NCBI GenBank assembly: GCA_029721435.1
Contig: CM056581.1
Location: 68,372,712-68,436,711 of the forward strand
Direction of reading: 5' to 3'
Source: Gymnothorax reevesii
Lineage: Eukaryota > Chordata > Actinopteri > Anguilliformes > Muraenidae
Length of the DNA: 64,000 nucleotides
Both the position numbers and the translations under genes were made by a program. Positions within the stretch are counted from its first letter, which is position 1; each line of letters opens with the position of its first letter. Positions 34,293 to 46,533 of the stretch are shown piece by piece. A model generated the notes under the pieces. That model worked only from the letters and a program-made list of their open reading frames with translations. It searched no databases and was not told where the DNA came from.

Positions 34293-35924
34293 GTTCTGGG
34301 TGGTTGCTAGAGCTTTGCTAGGCGGTTGCTATGGTGTTCTGGGTGGTTGCTTGGGCGTTGCTAGGCAGTTGCTATGGTGTTCTGGGTGGTTGCTAGGCAG
34401 TTGGTAGAGTGTTCTGGGTGGTTGCTAGAGCGTTGCTAAGCAGTTGCTATGGGTTATAGGTGGTTGCTAGGGTGTTGCTAGGCGGTTGCTATGGTGTTCT
34501 GGGTGGTTGCCTGGCGGTTGCTATGGTGTTCCGGGTGGTTTCTAGGGCATTGCTAGGTGGTTGCTATGGAGTTCTGGGTGGTTGCTTGGGCGTTGCCAAG
34601 CAGTTGCTATGGTGTTCTGGGTGGTTGCTAGGGGGGTGCTAGGCGGTTGCTATGGTGTTATTGGTGGTTGCCTGGCGGTTGCTATGATGTTCTGGGTGGT
34701 TGCTAGGGCATTGCTAAGCGGTTGCTATGGTGTTCAGGGTGGTTGCTAGGGCATTGCTATGGTGTTCTGGGTGGTTGCTAGGGCATTGCTAGGCAGTTGC
34801 TATGGTGTTCTGGGTGGTTGCTAGGGCGTTGCTAAGCGGTTGCTATTGTGTTCTGGGTGGTGGCTAAGGCGTTTGTTCGGCAGTTGCTATGGTGATTTCC
34901 GTGGTTGCTAGGCGGTTGCTAGGGTGTTCTGGGTTGTTGCTAGGGCGTTGCTATGCAGTTGCTATGGTGTTTTGGGTGGTTTCTAGGCAGTTGCTATGGT
35001 GTTCTTGGTGGTTGCTAGGGCGTTCCTATGGTCTTCTGGGTGGCTGCTAGGGCATTGCTAGGCAGTGGCTTTGATGTTCTGGGCGGTTACTAGGGCGTTG
35101 CTAGGCAGTTGCGATGGTGTTCTGGGTGGTTGCTAAGGCGGTTGCTATGGTCTTCTGGGTGGTTGCTCGGGCGTTGCTAAGCGGTTGCTATGGTGTTCTG
35201 GGTGGGTGCTAGGGCGTTGCTAGGCAGTTGATATGGTATTATCGTTGGTTGCTAGGCGGTGACTAAGTGTACTGGGTTGTTGCTAGGGCGTTGCTAGGCA
35301 GTTGCTATGGTGTTCTAGGTGGTTGCGACGGCGTTGCTAAGCGGTTGCTATGTGTTCTGGGTGGTTGCTAGGGCGTTGCTAGGCAGTTGCTGTGGTGTTC
35401 TGGGCGGTTGCTAGGGCGTTGCTAAACAGTTGCTATGGTGTTCTGGGTGGTTGCTGGGCGTTGTGAGGCAGTTGCTATGGTGTTCTGGGTGGTTGCTAGG
35501 CAGTTGCTATGGTGTTCTGGGGGGGTTGCTAGGCAGTTGCTATGGTGTTCTGGGCGGTTGCTAGGGCGTTGCTAAACAGTTGCTATGGTGTTCTGGGTGG
35601 TTGCTGGGCGTTGTGAGGCAGTTGCTATGGTGTTCTGGGTGGTTGCTAGGGCGTTGCTAGGCGGTTGCTATGGTGTTCTGGGTTGTTGCTAGGGCATTGC
35701 TAGGCGGTCGCTTTGGTGTTCTGGGTGGTTGCTAGGTCGTTGCTAGGCAGTTGCTATGGTGCTCTGGGTGGTTGCTAGGCAGTTGCTATGGTGTTCTGGG
35801 TGGTTGCTAGGGCGTTGCTAGGCAGTTGCTATGGTGTTCTGAGTGGTTGCTAGGGCGTTGCAAGGCAGTTGCTGTAGTGTTTTGGGTGGTTGCTAAGGCG
35901 TTGCTAGGGAGTTGCTATGGTGTT
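34293..35924 (+). repeat. Array 6
   Basis: Class II start. Repeats array 4, with an additional pair of units near 35480-35600 that resembles 27860-27990 in array 3. Confidence 0.88.
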
Positions 35925-36580
35925 CCTTTTGTTGTTTGGGCATGCTTCTCTTTGTTTGAGAGCTGGAAAAGAGTTTCTACGTGATTGTATGAGTTCACGG
36001 GCAGAGGGTGAAGATGAGAGCGATTTTCTCATTGACTTCCATTATAACAAGGTTTCAGAGGTCCATCTTTTTTTGGGAATTGTGGGAAATCTGTAAGTCG
36101 GATCGCTGAATAAAGTCATTGCACATTCCTCACAAGCGAGCCGTACGTTTTGACGTGTAATTTGTGGGGATCGGGTGAAAATTCTGGGAGAAGTAGTGAA
36201 CTGCGCGATTTTGGAAGACCGATTTTCTCATTGACTTCCATTATAACGAGGTTTCAGGGGTCCATGTTTTTTGGGAATTGTGGGAAATCTGTCAGTCGGA
36301 TCGCTGAGTAAAGTCATGGCACACTCCTCACAAGCGAGCCGCACGTTTTGACGTGTAATGTGTCGGGATCGGTTGAAAATTGTGGGAGAAGAAGCGAACC
36401 GAGCGATTTCGGAAGAACTTGGAATAATAATAATAAAGAACTATGCAGGATTTTAATGTGTGTCTGCATTGCTGCAGGCACATAACTAGAAAATTCCAGC
36501 AGAAATTTTGAATGTGCCTGCTGCTCTACGAGTACAGTGTTGGAGATGGTTGCCAGCGTTCTGGTATGCAGTAGATATCA
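35925..36580 (+). repeat. Spacer 6 (A, B, B, C, D)
   Basis: Near-copy of spacer 4. Module A differs slightly (GTGATTGTATGAG, CACGGGCAGAGGG). Confidence 0.85.
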
Positions 36581-39500
36581 TGTTCTGGGTGGTTGGTAGG
36601 GCGTTGCTAGACTGTTGTTATGGTGTTCTGGGGGGTTGCTTGGGCATTGCTAGGTGGTTGCTAAGGTCTTCTGGGTGGTTGCTATGGCGTTGCTAGGCAG
36701 TTGCTATGGTGTTCTGCGTGGTTGTTAGGGCATTGCTAGGCAGTTGCAATGGTGTTCTGAGTGGTTGCTAGGGCTTTGCTAGGCAGTTGCTATGGTGTTC
36801 TCAGTGGTTGCTAGGGCATTGCTAGGCAGTTGCTATGGTGTTCTGGGGGGGTTGCTAGGCAGTTGCTATGGTGTTCTAAGTGGTTGCTAGGCAGTTGCTA
36901 GGCGGTTGCTATGGTGTTCTGAGTGGTTGCTAGGGCATTGCTAGGCAGTTGCTATGGTGTTCTGGGTGGTTGCTAGGGCGTTGCTAGGCAGTTGCTGTGG
37001 TGTTCTGGGTGGTTGCTAGGCGGTTGCTATGGTGTTTTGGGTGGTTGCTAGGGCATTGCTAAGCGGTTGCAATGGTGTTCTGGGTGGTTGCTAGGGCATT
37101 GCTAGGCAGTTGCGATGGTGTTCTGGGTGGTTGCTAGGGCATTGCTAGGCGGTTGCTATGGTGTTCTGGGTGGTTGCTCGGACGTTGCTAGGCGGTTGCT
37201 ATTGTGTTCTGGGTGGTTGCTAGGCGGTTGCTATGGTGTTCTGGGTCGTTGCTAGGGCGGTGCTAGGCGGTTGCTATGGGGTTCTGGGTGGTTGCTGGGG
37301 GGTTGCTAGGCGGTTGCTATGGTGTTCTGGGTCGTTGGTAGGGCGTTGCTAGGCGGTTGATATGGTGTTTTGGGTGGTAGCTAGGGCGTTCCTATGGTGT
37401 TCTGGGTGGTTGCTAGGGCGTTGCTAGGCGGTTGCTATGGTGTTCTGGGTGGTTGCTAGGGCGTTGCTAGGCGGTTGTTATGGTGATCTGGGTGGTTGCT
37501 AGGCGGTTGCAATGGTGTTCTAAGTGGTTGCTAGGGCGTTGCTAGGCAGTTGCTATGGTGTTCTGGGTGGTTGCTAGGTGGTTGCTATGGTGTTCTGGGT
37601 GGTTGCCAGGGCGTTCTAGTTGGTTGTTAGGGCGTTGCTAGGCAGTTGCTATGGTGTTCTGGGTGGTTGCTAGGCGGTTGCTATGGTGTTCTGAGTGGTT
37701 GCTAGGCAGTTGCTAGGCGGTTGCTATGGTGTTCTGGGTGGTTGCTAGGGCGTTGCAAGGCGATTGCTATGGTGTTTTAAGTAGTTGCTAGGGCGGTGCT
37801 AGGCGGTGGCTATGGTGTTGTGGGTCGTTGCTAGGTCGGTGGTGGGCGGTTGCTAGGGTGTGCTGGGTGGTTGCTAGGGCGTTGATATGGTGTTCTTAGT
37901 GGTTGTTAGGGCGTTGCTAGGCAGTTGCTATGGTGTTCTCGGTGGTTGCTAGGCGGTTGCTATGGTGTTTTAAGTAGTTGCTAGGGCGTTGCTAGGCGGT
38001 TGCTATGGTGTTCTGGGTCGTTGCTAGGACGTTGCTGGGCGGTTGCTATGGTGTTCTGGGTGGTTGCTAGGGCGTAGCTATGGTGTTTTAAGTGGTTGCT
38101 AGGGCGTTGCTAGGCGGTTGCTATGGTGTTCTGGGTCGTTGCTAGGACGTTGCTGGGTGGTTGCTATGGTGTTCTGGGTGGTTGCTAGGGCGTTGCTAGG
38201 GGGTTGCTATGGTGTTCTGGGTGGTTGCTAGGCGGTTGCTATGGTGTTCTGAGTGGTGGCTAGGGCGTTGCTAGGCAGTTGCTATGGTGTTCTGGGTGGT
38301 TGCTTGGGCGTTGCTCGGCGGTTGCTATGGTGTTCGGTTTGGTTGCTAGGCGGTTGCTATGGTGTTCTGGGTGGTTGCTAGGGCGTTGCTATGGTGTTCT
38401 GGGTCGTTGCTAGGGCGTTGCTAGGCGGTTGCTATGGTGTTTTGGGTGGTTGCTAGGGCGTTGCTAAGCGGTTGCTATGGTGTTCTGGGTGGTTGCTCGG
38501 GCGTTGCCAGGCAGTTGCTATGGTGTTCTGGGTGGTTGCTTGGCGATTGCTAGGTGTTCTGGGTTGTTGCTAGGGCGTTGCTAGGCAGTTGCTATGGTGT
38601 CCTGGGCGGTTGCTAGGCGGTTGCTATGGTGTTCTGGGTGGTTGCTAGGCGGTTGCTATGGTGTTCTGGGTGGTTGCTAGGGCGTTGCTAGACAATTGCT
38701 ATGTTGTTCTGGGTGGTTGCTGGACGTTGCGAGGCAGTTGCTATGGTGTTCTGGGTGGTTGTTAGGGCATTGCTAGGCAGTTGCTTTTGTGTTCTGGGTG
38801 GTTGCTAGGCGGTTGCTATGGTGTTCTGGGTTGTTGCTAGGGCATGGCTAGGCGGTTGCTTTGGTGTTCTGGGTGGTTGCTAGGGCGTGGCTTGGCAGTT
38901 GCTGTGGTGTTCTGGGTGGTTGCTAGGGAGTTGCTATGGTGTTCTAGGTAGTTGCTAAGGCGTTGCTAGGCAGTTGCTATGGTGTTCTGGGTGGTTGCTG
39001 GGGCGTTGCTAGGCAGTTGCTATGGTGTTCTGGGTGGTTGCTAGGGCGTTACTAGGGAGTTGCTATGGTGTTCTGGGTGGTTGCTAGGGCGTTGCTAGGC
39101 AGTTGCTATGGTGTTCTAAGTGGTTGCTCGGCGGTTGCGATGGTGTTTGTGGTGGTTGCTAGGGCGTTGCTAAGCGGTTGCTATGGTGTTCTGGGTGGTT
39201 GCTAGGGCATTGCTAGGCAGTTGCTATGGTGTTCTGGGTGGTTGCTAGGGCGTTGCTAGGCGGTTGCTATGGTGTTCTGGGTGGTTGCTAGGCGGTTGCT
39301 ATGGTGTTCTGAGTGGTTGCCAGGGCGTTGCTAGGCAGTTGCTATGGTGTTCTTAGTGGTTGTTAGGGCGTTGCTAGGCAGTTGCTATGGTGTTCTCGGT
39401 GGTTGCTAGGCGGTTGCTATGGTGTTTTAAGTAGTTGCTAGGGCGTTGCTAGGCGGTTGCTATGGTGTTCTGGGTCGTTGCTAGGACATTGCTGGGCGGT

Positions 39501-41105
39501 TGCTATGGTGTTCTGGGTGGTTGCTAGGGCGTTGCTATGGTGTTTTAAGTGGTTGCTAGGGCGTTGCTAGGCGGTTGCTATGGTGTTCTGGGTCGTTGCT
39601 AAGACGTTGCTGGGCGGTTGCTATGGTGTTCTGGGTGGTTGCTAGGGCGTTGCTAGGGGGTTGCTATGGTGTTCTGGGTGGTTGCCAGGCGGTTGCTATG
39701 GTGTTCTGAGTGGTGGCTAGGGCGTTGCTAGGCAGTTGCTATGGTGTTCTGGGTGGTTGCTTGGGCGTTGCTCGGCGGTTGCTATGGTGTTCGGTTTGGT
39801 TGCTAGGCGGTTGCTATGGTGTTCTGGGTGGTTGCTAGGGCATTGCTAGCCGGTTGCTATGGTGTTCTGGGTGGTTGCTAGGCGGTTGCTATGGTGTTCT
39901 AAGTGCTTGCTAGGGCGTTACTAGGCAGTTCCTGTGGTGTCCTGGGTGGTTGCTAGGCGGTTGCTATGGTGTTCTGGGTGGTTGCTAGGGCGTTGCTAGG
40001 CGGTTGCTATGGTGTTCTGGGTGGTTACGAGGCAGTTGCTATGGTGTTCTGAGTGGTGGCTAGGGCGTTGCTAGGCAGTTGCTATGGTGTTCTGGGTGGT
40101 TGCTAGGGCGTTGCTCGGCGGTTGCTATGGTGTTCGGTGTGGTTGCTAGGCGATTGCTATGGTGTTCTGGGTGGTTGCTAGGGCGTTGCTAGGCAGTTGC
40201 TATGGTGTTTTGGGTGGTTGCTAGGGCATTGCTAGGCGGCTGCTATGGTGTTCTGGGCCGTTGCTAGGGCGTTGCTAGGCGGTTGCTATGGTGTTCTGGG
40301 TGGTTACTAGGGCGTTGCTAGGGCGTTGCGAGGCTGTTGCTATGGTGGTCTGGGTGGCTGCTAGGGCGTTGCTAGGCGGTTGCTTTGGTGTTCTGGGTGG
40401 TTGGTAGGGCGTTGTTATGGTGTTCTGGGTCGTTGCTAGGGCGTTGCTAGGCGGTTGCTATGGTGTTTTGGGCGGTTGCTAGGGCGTTGCTAAGCGGTTG
40501 CTATGGTGTTCTGGGTGGTTGCTCGGGCGTTGCCAGGCAGTTGATATGGTGTTCTGGGTGGTTGCTTGGCGATTGCTAGGTGTTCTGGGTTGTTGCTAGG
40601 GCGTTGCTAGGCAGTTGCTATGGTGTCCTGGGCGGTTGCTAGGCGGTTGCTATGGTGTTCTGGGTGGTTGCTAGGCGGTTGCTATGGTGTTCTGGGTGGT
40701 TGCTAGGGCGTTGCTAGACAATTGCTATGGTGTTCTGGGTGGTTGCTGGACGTTGCGAGGCAGTTGCTATGGTGTTCTGGGTGGTTGTTATGGCATTGCT
40801 AGGCAGTTGCTTTTGTGTTCTGGGTGGTTGCTAGGCTGTTGCTATGGTGTTCTGGGTTGTTGCTAGGGCATTGCTAGGCGGTTGCTTTGGTGTTCTGGGT
40901 GGTTGCTAGGGCGTTGCTAGGCAGTTGCTATGGTGTTCTGGGTGGTGGCTAGGCAGTTGCTATGGTGTTCTGGGTAGTTGCTAAGGCATTGCTAGGCAGT
41001 TGCTATGGTGTTCTGGGTGGTTGCTGGGGCGTTGCTAGGCAGTTGCTATGGTGTTCTGGGTGGTTGCTAGGGCGTTACTAGGGAGTTGCTATGGTGTTCT
41101 GGGTG
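36581..41105 (+). repeat. Array 7 (longest run but one)
   Basis: Class I start. Contains a roughly 1457-bp internal duplication (GTTCGGTTTGGTTG at 38332 and 39789; the TTTTAAGTAGTTGC and TCTTAGTGGTTG variants recur with it). The 2125-bp duplication begins near 40250. Confidence 0.9.
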
Positions 41106-42039
41106 GTTGCTATGGTGTTCCTAATGTTGTTTGGGCATGCTTCTCTTTGTTTGAGAGCTGGCAGAGTTTTTACGTGAGTGTATGAGTTCAAGGCTCGAGA
41201 TTGAAGATGAGAGCGATTTTCTCATTGACTTCCATTATAACAAGGTTTCAGAGGTCCATGTTCTTTGGAAATTGTGGGAAATCTGTAAGTCGGATGGCTG
41301 AATAAAGTCATAGCACATTCCTCACAAGTGAGCCGCACGTTTTGATGTGTAATTTGTGGGCATCGGGTGAAAATTGTGGGAGAAGTAGTGAACCGCGTGA
41401 TTTTGGAAAACCGATTTTCTCATTGACTTCCATTATAACGAGGTTTCAGGGGTCCATGTTTTTTGGGAATTGTGGGAAATCTGTCAGTCGGATCACTGAG
41501 TAAAGTCCTAGCACACTCCTCACAAGCGAGCCGCACGTTTTGACGTGTAATGTGTCGGGATCGGTTGAAAATTGTGGGAGAAGAAGCGAACCGAGCGATT
41601 TCGGAAGAACTTGGAATAATAACTAGATAATGTAATTCCAGGGAATTACTTGTGCATTGTAAATGCAAAGTGTAGTTTCATAAGGTGGAGTTTGTAACAT
41701 ATCATTGCATTATGATCTTGGTAGCTACGTTTTTAGTCGGATAATTATGGTAGTGGTGAGGACTTTTATTTTGAAACAGATGTGGACTGAGGAAACAGTT
41801 TGCGGGAGTCATAGTTGATGACAACTGTCATATGGAAATTTTTAATAGTGACATTTTTTAATAGTGAAAAATTGAAGTAAGGACTTATATTTTGAGACAG
41901 GATTGGGCAGAACAAACAGTTGCTGGAAGTCATAGTCAAAAACAATCAGGAGTTGGAATGGATGAAAGGTTGATTAGTTGAGTAGCTTAAAAAGTTACAT
42001 TTCTTTATTGTAATTTGACATAATGAGGACTGGCTGTAA
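41106..42039 (+). repeat. Spacer 7 (A, B, B, E)
   Basis: Module D is replaced by module E (about 41619-42035): ATGTAATTCCAGGGAATTAC, then AT-rich sequence with GGTAGCTACG, GTGAGGACTTTTATTTTG, GGGAGTCATAGTTGATGACA and TGAGGACTGGCTGTAACAG. Module E has no coding frame, and I do not recognise it. Confidence 0.85.
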
Positions 42040-43235
42040 CAGTTGTTAGGCAGTTGCTATGGTGTTCTGTGTACTTGTGAGGGTGTTGCTAGGCAGCTGC
42101 TATCGTGTTCTGGGTGGTTGCTAGGGCATTGCTAGGCAGTTGCAATGGTGTTCTGGGTGGTTGCTAGGGCGTTGCAATGTTGTTCTGGGTGGTTGCTAGG
42201 CGGTTGCTATGGTGTTCTGGGTGGTTGCCAGGGCATTGCTAGGCAGTTGCTACGGTGTTCTAGGTGGTTGTTAGGGCGTTGCTAGGCAGTTGCTATGGTG
42301 TTCTGGGTGGTTGCTAGGCGGTTGCTATGGTGTTCTGGGTGGTTGCTAGGGCATTGCTAGGCGGCTGCTATGGGGTTCTGGGCCGTGGCTAGGGCGTTGC
42401 TAGGCGGTTGCTATGGTGTTCTGGGTGGTTACTAGGGCGTTGCTAGGGCGTTGCGAGGCTGTTGCTATGGTGTTCTGGGTGGTTGCTAGGGCGTTGCTAG
42501 GCGGTTGCTATGGTGTTCTGGGTGGTTGCTAGGGCGTTGTTATGGTGTTCTGGGTCGTTGCTAGGGCGTTGCTAGGCGGTTGCTATGGTGGTTTGGGTGG
42601 TTGCGAGGGGGTTGCTAAGGGGTTGCTGTGGTGTTCTGGGTGGTTGCTCGGGCGTTGCCAGGCAGTTGCTATGGTGTTCTGGGTGGTTGCTTGGCGATTG
42701 CTAGGTGTTCTGGGTTGTTGCTAGGGCGTTGCTAGGCAGTTGCTATGGTGTCCTGGGCGGTTGCTAGGCGGTTGCTATGGTGTTCTGGGTGGTTGCTAGG
42801 CGGTTGCTATGGTGTTCTGGGTGGTTGCTAGGGCGTTGCTAGACAATTGCTATGGTGTTCTGGGTGGTTGCTGGACGTTGCGAGGCAGTTGCTATGGTGT
42901 TCTGGGTGGTTGTTATGGCATTGCTAGGCAGTTGCTTTTGTGTTCTGGGTGGTTGCTAGGCTGTTGCTATGGTGTTCTGGGTTGTTGCTAGGGCATTGCT
43001 AGGCGGTTGCTTTGGTGTTCTGGGTGGTTGCTAGGGCGTTGCTAGGCAGTTGCTATGGTGTTCTGGGTGGTGGCTAGGCAGTTGCTATGGTGTTCTGGGT
43101 AGTTGCTAAGGCATTGCTAGGCAGTTGCTATGGTGTTCTGGGTGGTTGCTGGGGCGTTGCTAGGCAGTTGCTATGGTGTTCTGGGTGGTTGCTAGGGCGT
43201 TACTAGGGAGTTGCTATGGTGTTCTGGGTGGTTGC
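42040..43235 (+). repeat. Array 8
   Basis: Class V start (TTGTTAGGCAGTTGC ... TGTGTACTTGTGAGGG). From about 42376 it is the second copy of array 7's end. Confidence 0.88.
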
Positions 43236-44164
43236 TATGGTGTTCCTAATGTTGTTTGGGCATGCTTCTCTTTGTTTGAGAGCTGGCAGAGTTTTTACGT
43301 GAGTGTATGAGTTCAAGGCTCGAGATTGAAGATGAGAGCGATTTTCTCATTGACTTCCATTATAACAAGGTTTCAGAGGTCCATGTTCTTTGGAAATTGT
43401 GGGAAATCTGTAAGTCGGATGGCTGAATAAAGTCATAGCACATTCCTCACAAGTGAGCCGCACGTTTTGATGTGTAATTTGTGGGCATCGGGTGAAAATT
43501 GTGGGAGAAGTAGTGAACCGCGTGATTTTGGAAGACCGATTTTCTCATTGACTTCCATTATAACGAGGTTTCAGGGGTCCATGTTTTTTGGGAATTGTGG
43601 GAAATCTGTCAGTCGGATCACTGAGTAAAGTCATAGCACACTCCTCACAAGCGAGCCGCACGTTTTGACGTGTAATGTGTCGGGATCGGTTGAAAATTGT
43701 GGGAGAAGAAGCGAACCGAGCGATTTCGGAAGAACTTGGAATAATAACTAGATAATGTAATTCCAGGGAATTACTTGTGCATTGTAAATGCAAAGTGTAG
43801 TTTCATAAGGTGGAGTTTGTAACATATCATTGCATTATGATCTTGGTAGCTACGTTTTTAGTCGGATAATTATGGTAGTGGTGAGGACTTTTATTTTGAA
43901 ACAGATGTGGACTGAGGAAACAGTTTGCGGGAGTCATAGTTGATGACAACTGTCATATGGAAATTTTTAATAGTGACATTTTTTAATAGTGAAAAATTGA
44001 AGTAAGGACTTATATTTTGAGACAGGATTGGGCAGAACAAACAGTTGCTGGAAGTCATAGTCAAAAACAATCAGGAGTTGGAATGGATGAAAGGTTGATT
44101 AGTTGAGTAGCTTAAAAAGTTACATTTCTTTATTGTAATTTGACATAATGAGGACTGGCTGTAA
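43236..44164 (+). repeat. Spacer 8 (A, B, B, E)
   Basis: Second copy of spacer 7 at +2125, with only scattered single-base differences visible (for example GGAAAACCG versus GGAAGACCG, and GTCCTAGC versus GTCATAGC). Confidence 0.9.
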
Positions 44165-45085
44165 CAGTTGTTAGGCAGTTGCTATGGTGTTCTGTGTACT
44201 TGTGAGGGTGTTGCTAGGCAGCTGCTATCGTGTTCTGGGTGGTTGCTAGGGCATTGCTAGGCAGTTGCAATGGTGTTCTGGGTGGTTGCTAGGGCGTTGC
44301 AATGTTGTTCTGGGTGGTTGCTAGGCGGTTGCTATGGTGTTCTGGGTGGTTGCCAGGGCATTGCTAGGCAGTTGCTACGGTGTTCTAGGTGGTTGGTAGG
44401 GCGTTGCTAGGCAGTTGCTATGGTGTTCTGGGGGGGTGCTAGGGGGGTGCTATGGTGTTCTGGGTGGTTGGTAGGGCGTCGCTAAACAGTTGTTATGGTG
44501 TTCTGGGTGGTTGCTGGGCGTTGCGAGGCAGTTGCTATGGTGTTCTTGGTGGTTGCCAGCGCACTGCTAGGAAGTTGCTACGGTGTTCTAGGAGGTTGTT
44601 AGGGCGTGGCTAGGCAGTTGCTATGGTGTTCTGGGTGGTTGCTAGGCGGTTGCTATGGTGTTCTGGGTGGTTGCTAGGGCGTTGCTAAACAGTTGCTATG
44701 GTGTTCTGGGTGGTTGCTGGGCGTTGCGAGGCAGTTGCTATGGTGTTCTGGGTGGTTGCTAGGGCGTTGCTAGGCAGTTGCTATTGTGTTCTGGGTGGTT
44801 GCTAGGCGGTTGCTATGGTGTTCTGGGTTGTTGCTAGGGCATTACTAGGCGGTTGCTTTGGTGTTCTGGGTGGTTGCTACGGCGTGGCTAGTCAGGTGCT
44901 ATGGTGGTCTGGGTGGTTGGTAGGCAGTTGCTATGGTGTTCTGGGTGGTTGCTAGGGCGTTGCTAGGCAATTTCCAGGTGTTCTGGGTGGTTGCTAGGGC
45001 GTTGCAAGGCAGTTGCTGTATTGTTTGGGGTGGTTGCTAGGGCGTTGCTAGGGAGTTGCTATGGTGTTCTGGGTGGTTGCTATGG
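44165..45085 (+). repeat. Array 9
   Basis: Class V start. Its middle (GGCGTCGCTAAACAG, GCCAGCGCACTGC, GGAGGTTGTTAGGGCGTGG) is repeated at 55.16-55.3 kb. Confidence 0.88.
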
Positions 45086-45762
45086 TGTTCCTAATGTTGT
45101 TTGGGCATGCTTCTCTTTATTTGAGAGCTGGAAAAAAGTTTCTACGTGAGTGTATGAGTTCAAGGCGAGAGGGTGAAGATGAGAGCGATTTTCTCATTGA
45201 CTTCCATTATAACAAGGTTTCAGAGGTCCATGTTTTTTGGGAATTGTGGGAAATCTGTAAGTCGGATCGCTGAGTAAAGTCACAGCACACTCCTCACAAG
45301 CGAGCCGCACGTTTTGACGTGTAATTTGTGGGGATCGGGTGAAAATTGTGGGAGAAGTAGCGAACCGCGTGATTTTGGAAGACCGATTTTCTCATTGACT
45401 TCCATTATAACGAGGTTTCAGGGGTCCATGTTTTTTGGGAATTGTGGGAAAACTGTCAGTCGGATCGCTGAGTAAAGTCATGGCACACTCCTCACAAGCG
45501 AGCCGCACGTTTTGACGTGTAATGTGTCGGGATCGGTTGAAAATTGTGGGAGAAGAAGCGAACCGAGCGATTTCGGAAGAACTTGGAATAATAATAATAA
45601 TAATAATAATAAAGAAGTATGCAGGATTTTAATATGTGTCTGCATTGCTGCAGGCACATAATAATAACTAGAAAATTCCAGCAGAAATTTTGAATGTGCC
45701 TGCTGCTCTTCGAGTACAGTGTTGGAGATGGTTGCCAGCATTCTGGTATGCAGTAGATATCA
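45086..45762 (+). repeat. Spacer 9 (A, B, B, C, D)
   Basis: Long AATAAT run (45590-45612). Module C ends GCTGCAGGCACATAATAATAA and faces module D with GTGCCTGCTGC. Confidence 0.88.
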
Positions 45763-45925
45763 TGTTTTGGGTGGTTGCTAGGGCGTTGCAAGGCAGTTGC
45801 TTTGGTGTTCCGGGTGGTTGCTAGTCGGTTGCTATGGTGTTCTGGGCGGTTGCTAGGGCGTTGCTAGGCTGTTATTATGGTGTTCTGGGTGGTTGCTAGG
45901 GCGTTCTGGGTGGTTGCTATGGTGT
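45763..45925 (+). repeat. Array 10 (short)
   Basis: About four units only, between two spacers; repeated as array 14. Confidence 0.85.
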
Positions 45926-46533
45926 TCGTAATGTTGTTTGGGGATTGCTTGTCTTTGTTTGAGAGTTGGAAAAGAGTTTCTGTGCGAGTGTATGAGTTCA
46001 AGGCGTGAGGGTGAAGATGCGAGCGATTTTCTCATTGACTTCCATTATAACGAGATTTCAGAGGTCCATGTTTTTTGGGAATTGTGGGAAATCTGTCAGT
46101 CGGATCGCTGAATAAAGTCAAAGCACACTCCTCACAAGCGAGCCGCATGTTTTGACGTGTAATTAGTGGCGATCGGGTGAAAATTGTGGGAGATGTAGCG
46201 AACCGTGCAATTTCGGAAGACCAATTTTCCCATTGACTTCCATTATAACGAGGTTTCAGGGGTCCATGTTTTTTGGGAATTGTGGGAAATCTGTCAGTCG
46301 GATCACTGAGTAAAGTCATAACACACTCCTCACAAGCGAGCCGCACGTTTTGACGTGTAATGTGTCGGGATCGGTTGAAAATTGTGGGAGAAGAAGCGAA
46401 CCGTGCGATTTCGGAAGAACTTGGAATAATAATAATAATAATAACTAGAAAATTCCAGCTGAAATTTTGAATGTGCCTGCTGCTCTACGAGTACAGCGTT
46501 GGAGGTGCTTGTCAGCGTTCTGGCACGCAGTTG
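45926..46533 (+). repeat. Spacer 10 (A, B, B, D)
   Basis: A distinct subtype (GGGATTGCTTGTC, CTGTGCGAGTG, GTGGCGATCGG, ACCAATTTTCCC, GGCACGCAGTTGATATC) not seen outside this site and spacer 14. Confidence 0.88.

Larger units (their letters stand above)
40251..44425 (+). repeat. 2125-bp tandem duplication (array + spacer + array)
   Basis: TTCTGGGCCG at 40251 and 42376, and a run of marker variants through spacer 7/8 and into arrays 8/9, keep an exact offset of 2125. The second copy diverges after about 44425. Identity is high enough that the event is recent, or the two copies are an assembly product. Confidence 0.9.
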
